Shown one piece after another: positions 8,860 to 16,750 of a stretch of DNA of 64,000 nucleotides. How positions within the stretch are numbered: position 1 is the first letter of the stretch; every line of letters begins with the position of its first letter. Origin of the DNA: Sulfuritalea sp. (GTDB lineage Bacteria > Pseudomonadota > Gammaproteobacteria > Burkholderiales > Rhodocyclaceae); NCBI GenBank assembly GCA_022842325.1, contig JALHPU010000019.1, positions 1-64,000 of the forward strand. The letters run 5' to 3'. Both the position numbers and the translations under genes were made by a program. The notes beneath the pieces were generated by a model. The model was not told the origin of the DNA. It saw only the letters and a list, made by a program, of their open reading frames with translations, and did not search any database.

Positions 8860-9582
8860 ATGTGCGAACTGCTCGGCTTTAGCGGCGATCGAGAGCAAAA
8901 CCTGAGCCGCTGGCTGACGCCGTTCCGTTCACGCGGCGGCGGCAGCGCCGACAACCCGGATGGATGGGGCGTGGCCGCGTGGCGCGATGGCGTTGCGACG
9001 CTGGTCAAGTCGGCTGAACCGGGCTTCAGCAGCACGCAGTTCGCAGACCTGGCCAACACCCTGAGGACCCGGCTTGCCATCGCCCATGTGCGCAAGGCGC
9101 GGCATCCTCCGATACCGGGCATGCTCAACACCCACCCCTTCATCCATGCCTGCTGCAAGCGCGAATGGGTCTTTGCGCACAACGGCATGGTGCCCGAGAT
9201 CATCGAATGGCAAAGCACCGGCGCGTTGTGTCATCCGGACGGTGAAACGGATTCGGAATACGCCTTCTGCCATTTGCTGAGCGAGATTGCAGAAGCCTAT
9301 GAGAACCCTCTGCAGCCGGCGTGGATCGACCGCCTGGCTGCCCTATCGGAAAGGATCTCGATCCTGGGCAAGTTCAATTTCCTGCTTTCCGACGGACAGG
9401 AACTGATTGCCTACGGCCATGACCGTCTGCATCAGCTTGATATCGACGACTCGGACGGACGGCGAATCGTCATCGCCACCGAACCGCTCAGCGAAGCTTC
9501 CTGGCGTCCTTTTTCACCGCGCGAATTGCGTGTCTATCGGGACGGGAGAATGATCGCCTGTCAGAACCACAAGCGAACCTGA
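8860..9582 (+). CDS. Class II glutamine amidotransferase, YafJ-like
   Basis: 240 residues beginning MCELLGF, so Cys2 becomes the N-terminal nucleophile after methionine removal. Further N-terminal-nucleophile glutaminase motifs follow: NPDGWGVAAW, IAHVRKAR and FAHNGMV. The protein is a stand-alone glutaminase domain of the YafJ/EgtC type. Biological partner unknown. The gap of about 80 bases from the methyltransferase suggests a separate unit. Confidence 0.88.
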   Translation: MCELLGFSGDREQNLSRWLTPFRSRGGGSADNPDGWGVAAWRDGVATLVKSAEPGFSSTQFADLANTLRTRLAIAHVRKARHPPIPGMLNTHPFIHACCKREWVFAHNGMVPEIIEWQSTGALCHPDGETDSEYAFCHLLSEIAEAYENPLQPAWIDRLAALSERISILGKFNFLLSDGQELIAYGHDRLHQLDIDDSDGRRIVIATEPLSEASWRPFSPRELRVYRDGRMIACQNHKRT

Positions 9583-9604
9583 GGTCAACCGCCGGTATTG
9601 CGGC

Positions 9605-10264
9605 TCATGCCTCCACGGGCAGTCCCAAGGCTTTCCATTCCGGAAAGCCATCCACCAGGCGCCGCGCCTTGTAGCCCTTCTCGCGCAGCAGCGCCACGGC
9701 GTCGACCGAGAGCAGGCAATAGGGCCCGCGGCAGTAGGCGATGACCTCGCGCCCCTTGGGCAGTTTTTTCAGGTGACTGGAAAGGGCATCGGAGGCGATG
9801 TTGATCGCGCCGGGGACGTGGCCGGCGGCGTATTCCTCGGGCGGACGCACGTCGAGCACGGTGACCAGGCCCTGGCGCACGCGTTCGAGCAGTTCCCCGG
9901 CCGGCACCGGCTCGAGATCGTCGCGCGCCGTGATGTAGGTGCGCAGCAGTTGCGAGACTTCCGCGAGGCGCGACTCTGCCACGGTGGACAGCGCGCCGAA
10001 CAGGTCGACCACGTCGGATCCGGCGACTTCGTAGAACACCCGCACGCCTTCCTTGCGCGCCCGCACCAGGCCGGCCTGACGCAGTTCCTGCAAGTGCTTC
10101 GAGGCATTGGCCACCGACAGCCTGGTCATGTTCGCCAATTCGTCCACGCTGCGCGGCCCCTGCGCCACGAATTCCAGCAGCTCCAGCCGGTTGGCGTGGC
10201 CCAGCGCCTTGGCGACGCGCGCCAGCTGCGCATATATGTCCTGCTTGAAGTTTCCCGTTGACAT
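9605..10264 (-). CDS. ArsR-family regulator with C-terminal rhodanese domain (copy 2)
   Basis: 219 residues. An ArsR winged helix (about 10-85; LGHANRLELLEFV, recognition helix SVANASKHLQEL) is followed by a rhodanese domain with loop CRGPYC (Cys178 to Cys183), the same loop as in copy 1. The DNA-binding half has no cysteine, so sulfane sulfur or another thiol signal would have to be read through the rhodanese domain. It is divergent from the sterol-desaturase/cytochrome operon at 10363, with a perfect inverted repeat between them. Paralogue of the gene at 4765-5418, controlling a different neighbour. Confidence 0.88.
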   Translation of the reverse strand: MSTGNFKQDIYAQLARVAKALGHANRLELLEFVAQGPRSVDELANMTRLSVANASKHLQELRQAGLVRARKEGVRVFYEVAGSDVVDLFGALSTVAESRLAEVSQLLRTYITARDDLEPVPAGELLERVRQGLVTVLDVRPPEEYAAGHVPGAINIASDALSSHLKKLPKGREVIAYCRGPYCLLSVDAVALLREKGYKARRLVDGFPEWKALGLPVEA

Positions 10265-10282
10265 CGTCCGAGCTGCTCCTTA

Positions 10283-10306
10283 TTATTCAACCAATCAGTT
10301 GAATAA
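10283..10306 (+). promoter_or_regulatory. Perfect inverted-repeat operator between arsR-rhodanese copy 2 and the cytochrome operon
   Basis: TTATTCAAC-N6-GTTGAATAA, nine-base arms with no mismatch. It lies 18 bases before the regulator start and 56 bases before the divergent operon. The inner ATTCAA/TTGAAT halves resemble known ArsR-family operators. Very likely the binding site of the adjacent regulator. Confidence 0.8.
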
Positions 10307-10362
10307 CTGAATTGTAGGCGAAAGCCCTCATGGGCACAAGCGCCAGTGTAGGAGGAGGAGTG

Positions 10363-11226
10363 ATGACATTCAACGACTTTGCGCTGGCGAACGAGCCGGC
10401 GATCCGCCTTGCGGCCTTCTTCGGCATCCTCGCCCTGATGGCGGCATGGGAGGCGGTGGCGCCACGCCGCGCCCGGCTGCATAGCCGCACCGTGCGCTGG
10501 ACTGCCAACCTGGGCCTGGTGGTATTCAACACGGTGCTGGTGCGCCTGCTCTTCCCTTTTGCCGCGGTGGCTTTCGCCGTGCTGGCAACGCAGCGCGGCT
10601 GGGGCCTGCTCAACAACCTGGCCCTGCCCGACGGGTTGGTGCTGGTGCTCGCCGTCGTGGCGCTGGACTTCGCCATCTACCTGCAGCACGTGATGTTCCA
10701 CGCCGTGCCCGCACTGTGGCGCCTGCACAGGGTGCACCACGCCGATCCGGATTTCGACGTCACCACCGGCGCCCGCTTTCATCCGATCGAGATCGTGCTT
10801 TCGATGCTGATCAAGTTTTCCGTGATCGCCGTGCTCGGCGCGCCGGCCGCCGCCGTGCTGGTGTTCGAAGTGCTGCTCAATGCCACCGCGATGTTCAACC
10901 ACGCCAACCTCAAGCTGCCGGCCGGCGTCGATGGCTTGCTACGCTTGTTGCTGGTGACGCCGGACATGCACCGTGTACACCACTCGATGGACGTTGCCGA
11001 GGCCAACAGCAATTTCGGCTTCAACCTGCCCTGGTGGGATCGATTATTCGGCACCTACCGAGCCACCGCGCAAATGCCGCAGAAAAGCATGGCCATCGGC
11101 GTCCAGGGCCTGACCGGCGATCCGCGCTGCGTCAGCCTGACCGGCATGCTTGCGCTTCCCTTCCTCGACGCCGGCCGCGATTACGCGATCGGCCACGCCG
11201 TGGAGGTGAAGCATGAAGCGCCTTGA
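10363..11226 (+). CDS. Sterol desaturase/fatty acid hydroxylase superfamily protein
   Basis: 287-residue integral membrane di-iron protein. The three histidine boxes are visible: LQHVMFH, LHRVHH and HRVHHS. Several hydrophobic spans precede and separate them. The GGAGGAGGAG just before the ATG at 10363 decides the start over an earlier in-frame ATG. First gene of a unit running to 16688; its end overlaps the TVP38-rhodanese gene by 14 bases. Substrate unknown; bacterial members hydroxylate or desaturate lipids, but its place with redox and rhodanese proteins leaves other oxidations open. Confidence 0.87.
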   Translation: MTFNDFALANEPAIRLAAFFGILALMAAWEAVAPRRARLHSRTVRWTANLGLVVFNTVLVRLLFPFAAVAFAVLATQRGWGLLNNLALPDGLVLVLAVVALDFAIYLQHVMFHAVPALWRLHRVHHADPDFDVTTGARFHPIEIVLSMLIKFSVIAVLGAPAAAVLVFEVLLNATAMFNHANLKLPAGVDGLLRLLLVTPDMHRVHHSMDVAEANSNFGFNLPWWDRLFGTYRATAQMPQKSMAIGVQGLTGDPRCVSLTGMLALPFLDAGRDYAIGHAVEVKHEAP

Positions 11227-12217
11227 TGTGGCACGGGCGGCGCTGATCCTGGCGCTGCTCGCAGGTCTGGCGCTGGCCTTCGCCAACCGCCAGCAGTTCT
11301 CCCAGGAGGCCTTGCAGCTGTGGCTGGCGTCCGCCGGCTGGTGGGCGCCGGTCCTGTTCATCGCCATCTACGCCGCCGGCACGGTACTCTTCCTCCCCGG
11401 TTCGATGCTGACCTTGGCCGCCGGCGCCTTGTTCGGCATCCTGCCCGGCGCGCTCTACAGCCTGGCCGGCGCCACGCTGGGCGCGGTGCTGGCCTTCCTC
11501 GTCGCACGCCACCTGGCCGGCGCATGGGTGGCACAGAAGGCCGGCGGCCGGCTCAAGCAACTGATCGAGGGCGTCGAGGCCGAGGGCTGGCGCTTCGTCG
11601 CCTTCGTCCGCCTGGTGCCGCTGTTTCCCTTCAACGTGGTGAATTACGCGCTGGGTCTGACGCGCATCCCGCTGGCCGCTTACGCGCTGGCCTCGGCCGT
11701 GTGCATGCTGCCGGGCGCGCTGGCCTATGCCTGGCTCGGCCACGCCGGCCGCGCAGCACTGGCGGGTGACGCCAACGCCATCCGCAACGGCATGCTGGCG
11801 CTGGCCGTTGCGGCGGCGCTGATGTTCCTGCCGCGCCTGGTGCGCCAGTTCAAGGCCGGCCTGATGATCACGCCGGAAATGTTGCGCGCATTGCAGGCGG
11901 AAGGCGGCATCGCCGTGATTGACGTGCGCGACGCCAGGGACTTCGACGGCGAAACCGGCCACGTACCCGGCGCGCTCAACCTCCCTCTGGGCGAGTTGCC
12001 GGCGCGCATTGCCGAACTGGAGCCCTGGCGCGCGAACGGCGTGGTGCTGATCTGCCGCACCCAGGTGCGCTCGGGGCAGGCCGCGCGCCTGCTGGCGAAA
12101 CACGGCTTCAGCGGCCTGCGCGTGGTGCGCGGCGGAATACTCGCCTGGCGTGAGCTGGGCTATCCCACCGAAGGCAATACCATCGCGGAGAACGCCCTTG
12201 GCCTCATTAAGGCTTGA
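11213..12217 (+). CDS. TVP38/TMEM64 (DedA-like) membrane protein fused to a rhodanese domain
   Basis: 334 residues. The first 215 form a SNARE-associated/TVP38 membrane domain, with the hallmark FLPGSMLTLAAGALFG and the later FVRLVPLFPFNVVNYALGLT. Residues about 220-320 are a rhodanese domain (AVIDVRDARDFDGETGHVPGA) with Cys281 in ICRTQVRSG. The cytoplasmic rhodanese on a transporter-like domain suggests handling of sulfane sulfur at the membrane. Overlaps both neighbours, so co-transcribed. The transported species is unknown. Confidence 0.85.
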   Translation: MKRLDVARAALILALLAGLALAFANRQQFSQEALQLWLASAGWWAPVLFIAIYAAGTVLFLPGSMLTLAAGALFGILPGALYSLAGATLGAVLAFLVARHLAGAWVAQKAGGRLKQLIEGVEAEGWRFVAFVRLVPLFPFNVVNYALGLTRIPLAAYALASAVCMLPGALAYAWLGHAGRAALAGDANAIRNGMLALAVAAALMFLPRLVRQFKAGLMITPEMLRALQAEGGIAVIDVRDARDFDGETGHVPGALNLPLGELPARIAELEPWRANGVVLICRTQVRSGQAARLLAKHGFSGLRVVRGGILAWRELGYPTEGNTIAENALGLIKA

Positions 12218-14570
12218 GGCCGTCGGCGGCTTTCCGCGCGCGCCGCACTGCGTCACGGCGGGCGAGCAGGACAGCCTGCCCTCGCGCTACGGCTGGCCGG
12301 TCAAGCTGCTGTCCTTGGCGGCCTTCACGCTGGCCTTCGTCGGCTGGCTCAACGAGACCTGGCTGTTCATGTTCGAGAGCCCGATCTGGCTCAACCGCTA
12401 CACCGAATACGCCATCATCCTGGCCTTCGGCATCTGGCGCATCGTCGCCGAGAAGAATGCCTACACGCGGCGCCGCCTGATCATCCTGGTCGGCGTGGTG
12501 ACCGGCCTGTGGTGGCTGGTGCCCTGGCTCAATCCCTTCTTCGAACCCTACCTCGGCTACCTCTGGTCGCAGCCGGTGTTCCCGTCGCTGCACACGCCGG
12601 GGACGCTGACTTTCTTCCTGGTGCTGGCGCTGGTCTTCCTCTTCGGCCGGCGCGTGATCTGCGGCTTCGGCTGCCCCTGCGTCGGCATCCGCGAGACGGT
12701 GGGCTTCGCCTTCCGCGAAAATTCTCCGCGCTCTGAACTGGCGTGGAAGCTGCGCCATATCAAGTGGGTGTTCTTCGTCTATTACGTCGGCGTGCTGGTG
12801 GTGACGCAGTACCCGCCGAACTCCTGGACGATTTCCTTCGTCAGCGGTTTCTACGGCCTGGTCGCCGCCACCTACTTCGGCACCTTCTTCATCGCGCCGC
12901 TGGTCGGCAACCGCGCCTATTGCCGCTTCCTCTGCCCCTTCGGCGCCACCTTCGGCCTGCTCAACCACGCCGGCTTCTATGACGTCAAGATGGACGCAAA
13001 GCGCTGCATCGACTGCGGCCGCTGCGAGCAGGCCTGCGACATGGGCATCCCGGTGTGGAAGCAGGGCAAAGCCAACGGCCGCGTCACCGGCCTCGAAGAC
13101 TGCATGGGCTGCGCCCGCTGCGTGGTGTCCTGCCCCACCGACGCGCTGGAAATCCGCGACGTGCGCAACCTGCTGCGCCCGGCGCTGCGCCAGGATGCGA
13201 CGCATCTCTTGCGCCGCGTCGCCGCGCCCGAGCTGCCGCGCATCGACGCCTGCGCCGAGCGCCTGCCGCTGGCCGAGATCCAGGCCCAAGCGACGCGTTG
13301 CCTCGACTGCGGCGAGCCGACTTGCCGCACGGCCTGCCCGCTGCACAACCGGATTCCGGAATGGCTGATGCAGGCCGCGAAAGGCAGGATTGAGGCCGCC
13401 GCCGAGATCATGGCCTCTACCTCGCCGATGCCGGAACTCTGCGGCGCGCTGTGCCCGCAGGACCGCCTCTGCGAAGGTTCCTGCGCCCGCGTGCGCCAAG
13501 GCGAGGCGGCGGTGGCCATCGGCGCCATCGAACACGCGGTGACCGAGGAAGCGCTGGCGCGCGGCTGGCGTCCGCAGCTGGCACCGGCCAAACGCCTGGA
13601 CAAGGACGCCGCGGTAATCGGCGCCGGCCCGGCCGGACTGGCCTTTGCCGAGGCGATGAACCGCGCCGGCTGGAACGTGACCGTGCATGACCGCGACACG
13701 CAGATCGGCGGCATGCTCTCCAGCGGCCTGCCGCCCTTCCGCTTCGACAAGCGTGCGCTCGACCGGCGCCGCATACTCATGGAGCAGGCCGGCATCCGTT
13801 TCGAGCTCGGCGTCGAGGTCGACGCCGAACGCTTCCTGCAATTGCGCGACGACAACGAGGCGGTCTTCCTCGGCCTCGGCGCGCGCCAGGCTCGGGACGT
13901 GTCGCTGATGGGGCGCGATCTGTTCGGTGTCGATGACGCCTTGTCCTATCTTGGCCGCATCAACCAGGGCAAGGGCGGCGCCATCGCCGGCAGCCTCGCG
14001 GGAAAACGCGTGCTGGTACTGGGTGGCGGCGACACGGCGATGGATTGTGCACGCGCCGCTTTACGCGACGGCGCGGCCAGCGTGGCCATCGCCTATCGCG
14101 GCACGGCCGAAAAGCTGCGCGCTAATCCGCACGAACGCGTCGCGGCGATCGAGGAAGGCGTGCGCTTCCTCTTCGAGCACACGCCGGTCGCCGTCGAGGG
14201 CGAGGCCGCGGTGCGCGCGGTGAGTTTCAAAGTCGGCGCTGGCGACACGGCGATTCCGCAAAGCATCCCCTGCGACGCGGTGATCCTCGCCTTCGGCCAG
14301 CAACCGGCTGCCCCCTACTGGCTCGAAGCCGGCAGCGTCGCCACCGAATACGGCGCGATCAAGGTCGATGCCCACGGCCGCACGTCGCACCCGCGCATCT
14401 TCGCCGGCGGCGATGCCGTGCATGGCGCCGACCTGATCGTCACCGCCGCCGCCGCCGGCCGCCGCGCCGCGCGTACGGTGCTGGCAGAGCGGCGCCTGGC
14501 CGCCTGGAAGGACTGGCGCGCCTGGCGCGCGGCGCCGCAGCCTTTGCTGGCACAGGGGCTGGCGACATGA
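12198..14570 (+). CDS. Fusion of NapH/CcoG-like membrane polyferredoxin and GltD-like NAD(P)H/FAD oxidoreductase
   Basis: About 790 residues. The N-terminal third has about five membrane spans with NapH-type CGFGCPC (about 155) and CRFLCPFGA (about 242). Two 4Fe-4S ferredoxin motifs follow, CIDCGRCEQAC (about 270) and CMGCARCVVSCP (about 302). From about 368 the protein is GltD-like: CLDCGEPTCRTACP cluster ligands, FAD fold VIGAGPAGLAFAEA (about 471) and NAD(P) fold VLGGGDTAMDCA (about 604). It should carry electrons between NAD(P)H and membrane or periplasmic carriers; direction unknown. The TTG at 12198 with GGAG seven bases upstream is my preferred start; a GTG at 12150 is the alternative. 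The segment KVGAGDTAI (14229-14255) matches the dispersed repeat. Confidence 0.85.
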   Translation: MASLRLEAVGGFPRAPHCVTAGEQDSLPSRYGWPVKLLSLAAFTLAFVGWLNETWLFMFESPIWLNRYTEYAIILAFGIWRIVAEKNAYTRRRLIILVGVVTGLWWLVPWLNPFFEPYLGYLWSQPVFPSLHTPGTLTFFLVLALVFLFGRRVICGFGCPCVGIRETVGFAFRENSPRSELAWKLRHIKWVFFVYYVGVLVVTQYPPNSWTISFVSGFYGLVAATYFGTFFIAPLVGNRAYCRFLCPFGATFGLLNHAGFYDVKMDAKRCIDCGRCEQACDMGIPVWKQGKANGRVTGLEDCMGCARCVVSCPTDALEIRDVRNLLRPALRQDATHLLRRVAAPELPRIDACAERLPLAEIQAQATRCLDCGEPTCRTACPLHNRIPEWLMQAAKGRIEAAAEIMASTSPMPELCGALCPQDRLCEGSCARVRQGEAAVAIGAIEHAVTEEALARGWRPQLAPAKRLDKDAAVIGAGPAGLAFAEAMNRAGWNVTVHDRDTQIGGMLSSGLPPFRFDKRALDRRRILMEQAGIRFELGVEVDAERFLQLRDDNEAVFLGLGARQARDVSLMGRDLFGVDDALSYLGRINQGKGGAIAGSLAGKRVLVLGGGDTAMDCARAALRDGAASVAIAYRGTAEKLRANPHERVAAIEEGVRFLFEHTPVAVEGEAAVRAVSFKVGAGDTAIPQSIPCDAVILAFGQQPAAPYWLEAGSVATEYGAIKVDAHGRTSHPRIFAGGDAVHGADLIVTAAAAGRRAARTVLAERRLAAWKDWRAWRAAPQPLLAQGLAT
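14229..14255 (+). repeat. Dispersed VGAGDTA repeat, copy inside the NapH-GltD fusion gene
   Basis: AGTCGGCGCTGGCGACACGG core, translated in frame as KVGAGDTAI between two strands of the NAD(P)-binding half. Confidence 0.7.
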
Positions 14571-14752
14571 AGCGCCTCACCCTTCTGCTCGCCACGCTGG
14601 CAACGCCGGTCTGGGCCCACGTCCATGCGGTCAATTTCGATTTCGTCTGCTCCACGGACGAGACGTTGCCCGGCCTGACGCTGCTGCCCTTGCTGCTGCT
14701 GGCCGGCGTCGGTATCGCACGCGCCGTCGCGCGCCACCGCCGAGATCGCTGA
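14567..14752 (+). CDS. Small membrane protein of the cytochrome operon
   Basis: 61 residues. A signal-like N-terminus (MKRLTLLLATLATPVWA) is followed by HVHAVNFDFVCSTDE and a single hydrophobic span (about 36-52) with an Arg-rich tail. It overlaps the fusion gene by four bases (ATGA) and the octaheme gene by one. The tight overlaps support it as a real gene. Possibly an anchor or assembly factor for the cytochromes; no family recognised. Confidence 0.65.
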   Translation: MKRLTLLLATLATPVWAHVHAVNFDFVCSTDETLPGLTLLPLLLLAGVGIARAVARHRRDR

Positions 14753-16089
14753 TGTCCCGGCGCTGGCTGCTGATCCCGCTGCTGCTGTCGCTGGCGGCCA
14801 TCGCCGCCGGCATGGCCTGGGTCGACTGGAGCAAGGGTGGCGCCGGCAGCGGCCTGTATTCGCGCGAGTGGCAGCCCGACCCGGTGCAGGGCTACTGGGA
14901 CCCGGACCGCTTCTACCAGCCGGCAAAGACCGTCGAAGGCGTGTATCCCGCCGCCGAGTGCATCGCCTGCCACGAGGCGCTGACGCCGGGCATCGTCGCC
15001 GACTGGCGCGACAGCCGCCACAGCAAGCCGGCCAAGCGCGCGCCGGTCGCCTGCCCCGATTGCCACGGCGCCGACCACCAGAAGCTGCGCATGCCGACGC
15101 CGCAGGTCTGCGGCGAATGCCACGCCGTGCAGCACGATGCTTTTCAGTCCGAGAAGCAGTACGGCTTTCCCAGCCACGTGCTGGCCATGGAGCGCGCCAC
15201 CGACAGCAAGCATTTCGTCGACAAGCCCAAGGGCGAAACCACGGCCTGCGTGCAATGCCACTCGGTGGCGACCAAATGCGATTCCTGCCACACCCGCCAC
15301 CGCTTCGACGCCGCCGAGGCGCGCCGGGCGGAGGCCTGCACCACCTGCCACAGCGGCCCGCCGCATCCGGACGACGAGACGTACTATGCCTCGGCCCACG
15401 GCAAGCGCTACCTGGCCGACGCCGCGACGACCGACTGGAGCAAGCCGCTCAAAAAGGGCAACTACCTGACGCCGACCTGCGCCTACTGCCACATGAGGAA
15501 CGGCCAGCACATGGTTGCCGACAAGTCGATCTGGCAATTCGGCCTGCGCCAGGTGAATCCCAACACCGCCGAAAACAAGGTCAAGCGCGAGCGCTGGGTC
15601 GAGGTGTGCAACGACTGCCATGACGAAGAATTCTCGCGCCGGCAATTGACGGAGATGGACCGCGAGCGCGCGCTGGCCTGGCGGGGCCTGAATCGCACGG
15701 AACGCCTGCTGCGCGAGCTGAGGAGCGAGAAGGTTCTCTACCCGGCGGCCGGCGAACGCCCGCCCTACCCGACCGACTGGATGGATAGGATCTTCCCCAA
15801 GGAGCGCATCGGCTTCTTCGAGGGCCAGGCGTCGAGCTTCTACAACGTCTCGCCCGTCGAGCGCGACTATTTCGAGATGTGGTATTTCGCCAACCTCGGC
15901 GCCTACAAGGCCGCGGCGCACGGCGCGCCGGAGCTGGTGAAGCAGGGCCACGCCGCGCTGGCGCAGGCCGAGAAATCCATCGCCGAGCAGGCAGCGCAAC
16001 TGCGCGACAGGGCGCGCGCACCGCGGCCAGATCCGAAGGCGCTGTGGCTGGGCGGCGAGTACACCCCGCACAACAAGGAGCACAACTGA
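14752..16089 (+). CDS. Octaheme c-type cytochrome, hydroxylamine oxidoreductase-like
   Basis: 445 residues with an N-terminal membrane segment (about 5-25) acting as signal or anchor. Eight CXXCH motifs start at Cys70, 101, 120, 166, 176, 196, 243 and 286. The C-terminal region YNVSPVERDYFEMWYF then AYKAAAHG (about 364-391) resembles the helical tail of the HAO/octaheme nitrite reductase superfamily, in which a tyrosine may crosslink the active haem. Known members act on hydroxylamine, hydrazine, nitrite or sulfur oxyanions; which applies here is open. Neighbours are the GltD-like fusion upstream and a triheme partner downstream, under ArsR-rhodanese control, which hints at sulfur or nitrosative chemistry. 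Confidence 0.85.
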   Translation: MSRRWLLIPLLLSLAAIAAGMAWVDWSKGGAGSGLYSREWQPDPVQGYWDPDRFYQPAKTVEGVYPAAECIACHEALTPGIVADWRDSRHSKPAKRAPVACPDCHGADHQKLRMPTPQVCGECHAVQHDAFQSEKQYGFPSHVLAMERATDSKHFVDKPKGETTACVQCHSVATKCDSCHTRHRFDAAEARRAEACTTCHSGPPHPDDETYYASAHGKRYLADAATTDWSKPLKKGNYLTPTCAYCHMRNGQHMVADKSIWQFGLRQVNPNTAENKVKRERWVEVCNDCHDEEFSRRQLTEMDRERALAWRGLNRTERLLRELRSEKVLYPAAGERPPYPTDWMDRIFPKERIGFFEGQASSFYNVSPVERDYFEMWYFANLGAYKAAAHGAPELVKQGHAALAQAEKSIAEQAAQLRDRARAPRPDPKALWLGGEYTPHNKEHN

Positions 16090-16688
16090 TGCGCCACGCG
16101 CTGTGGCTGCTGCTGCTGATCGCGTTGCCGGCCACGGCCGGCAAGAGCTGTGTCGATTGCCATGCCGGTGCAGCGGAACGCAGCTGGGCGCTGTCCAAGC
16201 ACGGTGTCATCGCGCGCATCGAGGCCGGGCGCGAGCGCCGGCGCACGCCGGATTGCGCCGCGTGTCATGCCTTCGAAGCCAAGGCACCGGCGCCGCAGCA
16301 CTACGTGAAGAAAACCTCGCGCACGGAGGCGCGCGAGCAGGCCACGGCCGGTTGCGGCGCCTGCCATTCGCCGCGCTACGTGGCCGAGCAATTGGCCGCC
16401 GCGCAACGCGGGCTGGCCATCGGCGAAATGAAACGGCGCGAAGCCGAGGCGCTGGTCGAACTCGCGCGCAAGGAAATGACTGCGACGGAACTGGCGCAGA
16501 TCGAAAAACTGCTGGCGACCCTGCGCGACGAAAACCTGCGCGACCTGCGATTGGGTCTCGCGCACCAGTCGCCCGACTACCAGTGGTGGCTGGGGCAAGC
16601 CGCGCTCGACGGCAGCCTGCTGCGGATCAAAGGTGCGCTGGGCGAAGCGCGGCGTACCCAGGCCCAGGCCCTATCGGCAGCGAAATAG
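16089..16688 (+). CDS. Triheme c-type cytochrome
   Basis: 199 residues. A cleavable signal (MRHALWLLLLIALPATAG) leads straight into three CXXCH motifs at Cys21, Cys56 and Cys89. The C-terminal half (about 95-199) is charged and helical without haem sites. The ATG overlaps the octaheme stop (TGATG). It is likely the electron carrier or docking partner of the octaheme protein. Last gene of the operon that starts at 10363. Confidence 0.85.
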   Translation: MRHALWLLLLIALPATAGKSCVDCHAGAAERSWALSKHGVIARIEAGRERRRTPDCAACHAFEAKAPAPQHYVKKTSRTEAREQATAGCGACHSPRYVAEQLAAAQRGLAIGEMKRREAEALVELARKEMTATELAQIEKLLATLRDENLRDLRLGLAHQSPDYQWWLGQAALDGSLLRIKGALGEARRTQAQALSAAK

Positions 16689-16750
16689 CGATCTTCGGAA
16701 TTTGCCAGCGTCCGCTGTCTTGCTTCAAACGACATACGCCGAACCGGTAA

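Noticed and set aside
12207-13841. Long minus-strand frame opposite the polyferredoxin-GltD gene
   Set aside because: Antisense shadow of Fe-S and dinucleotide-binding motifs; rich in His/Gln/Arg with no domain.
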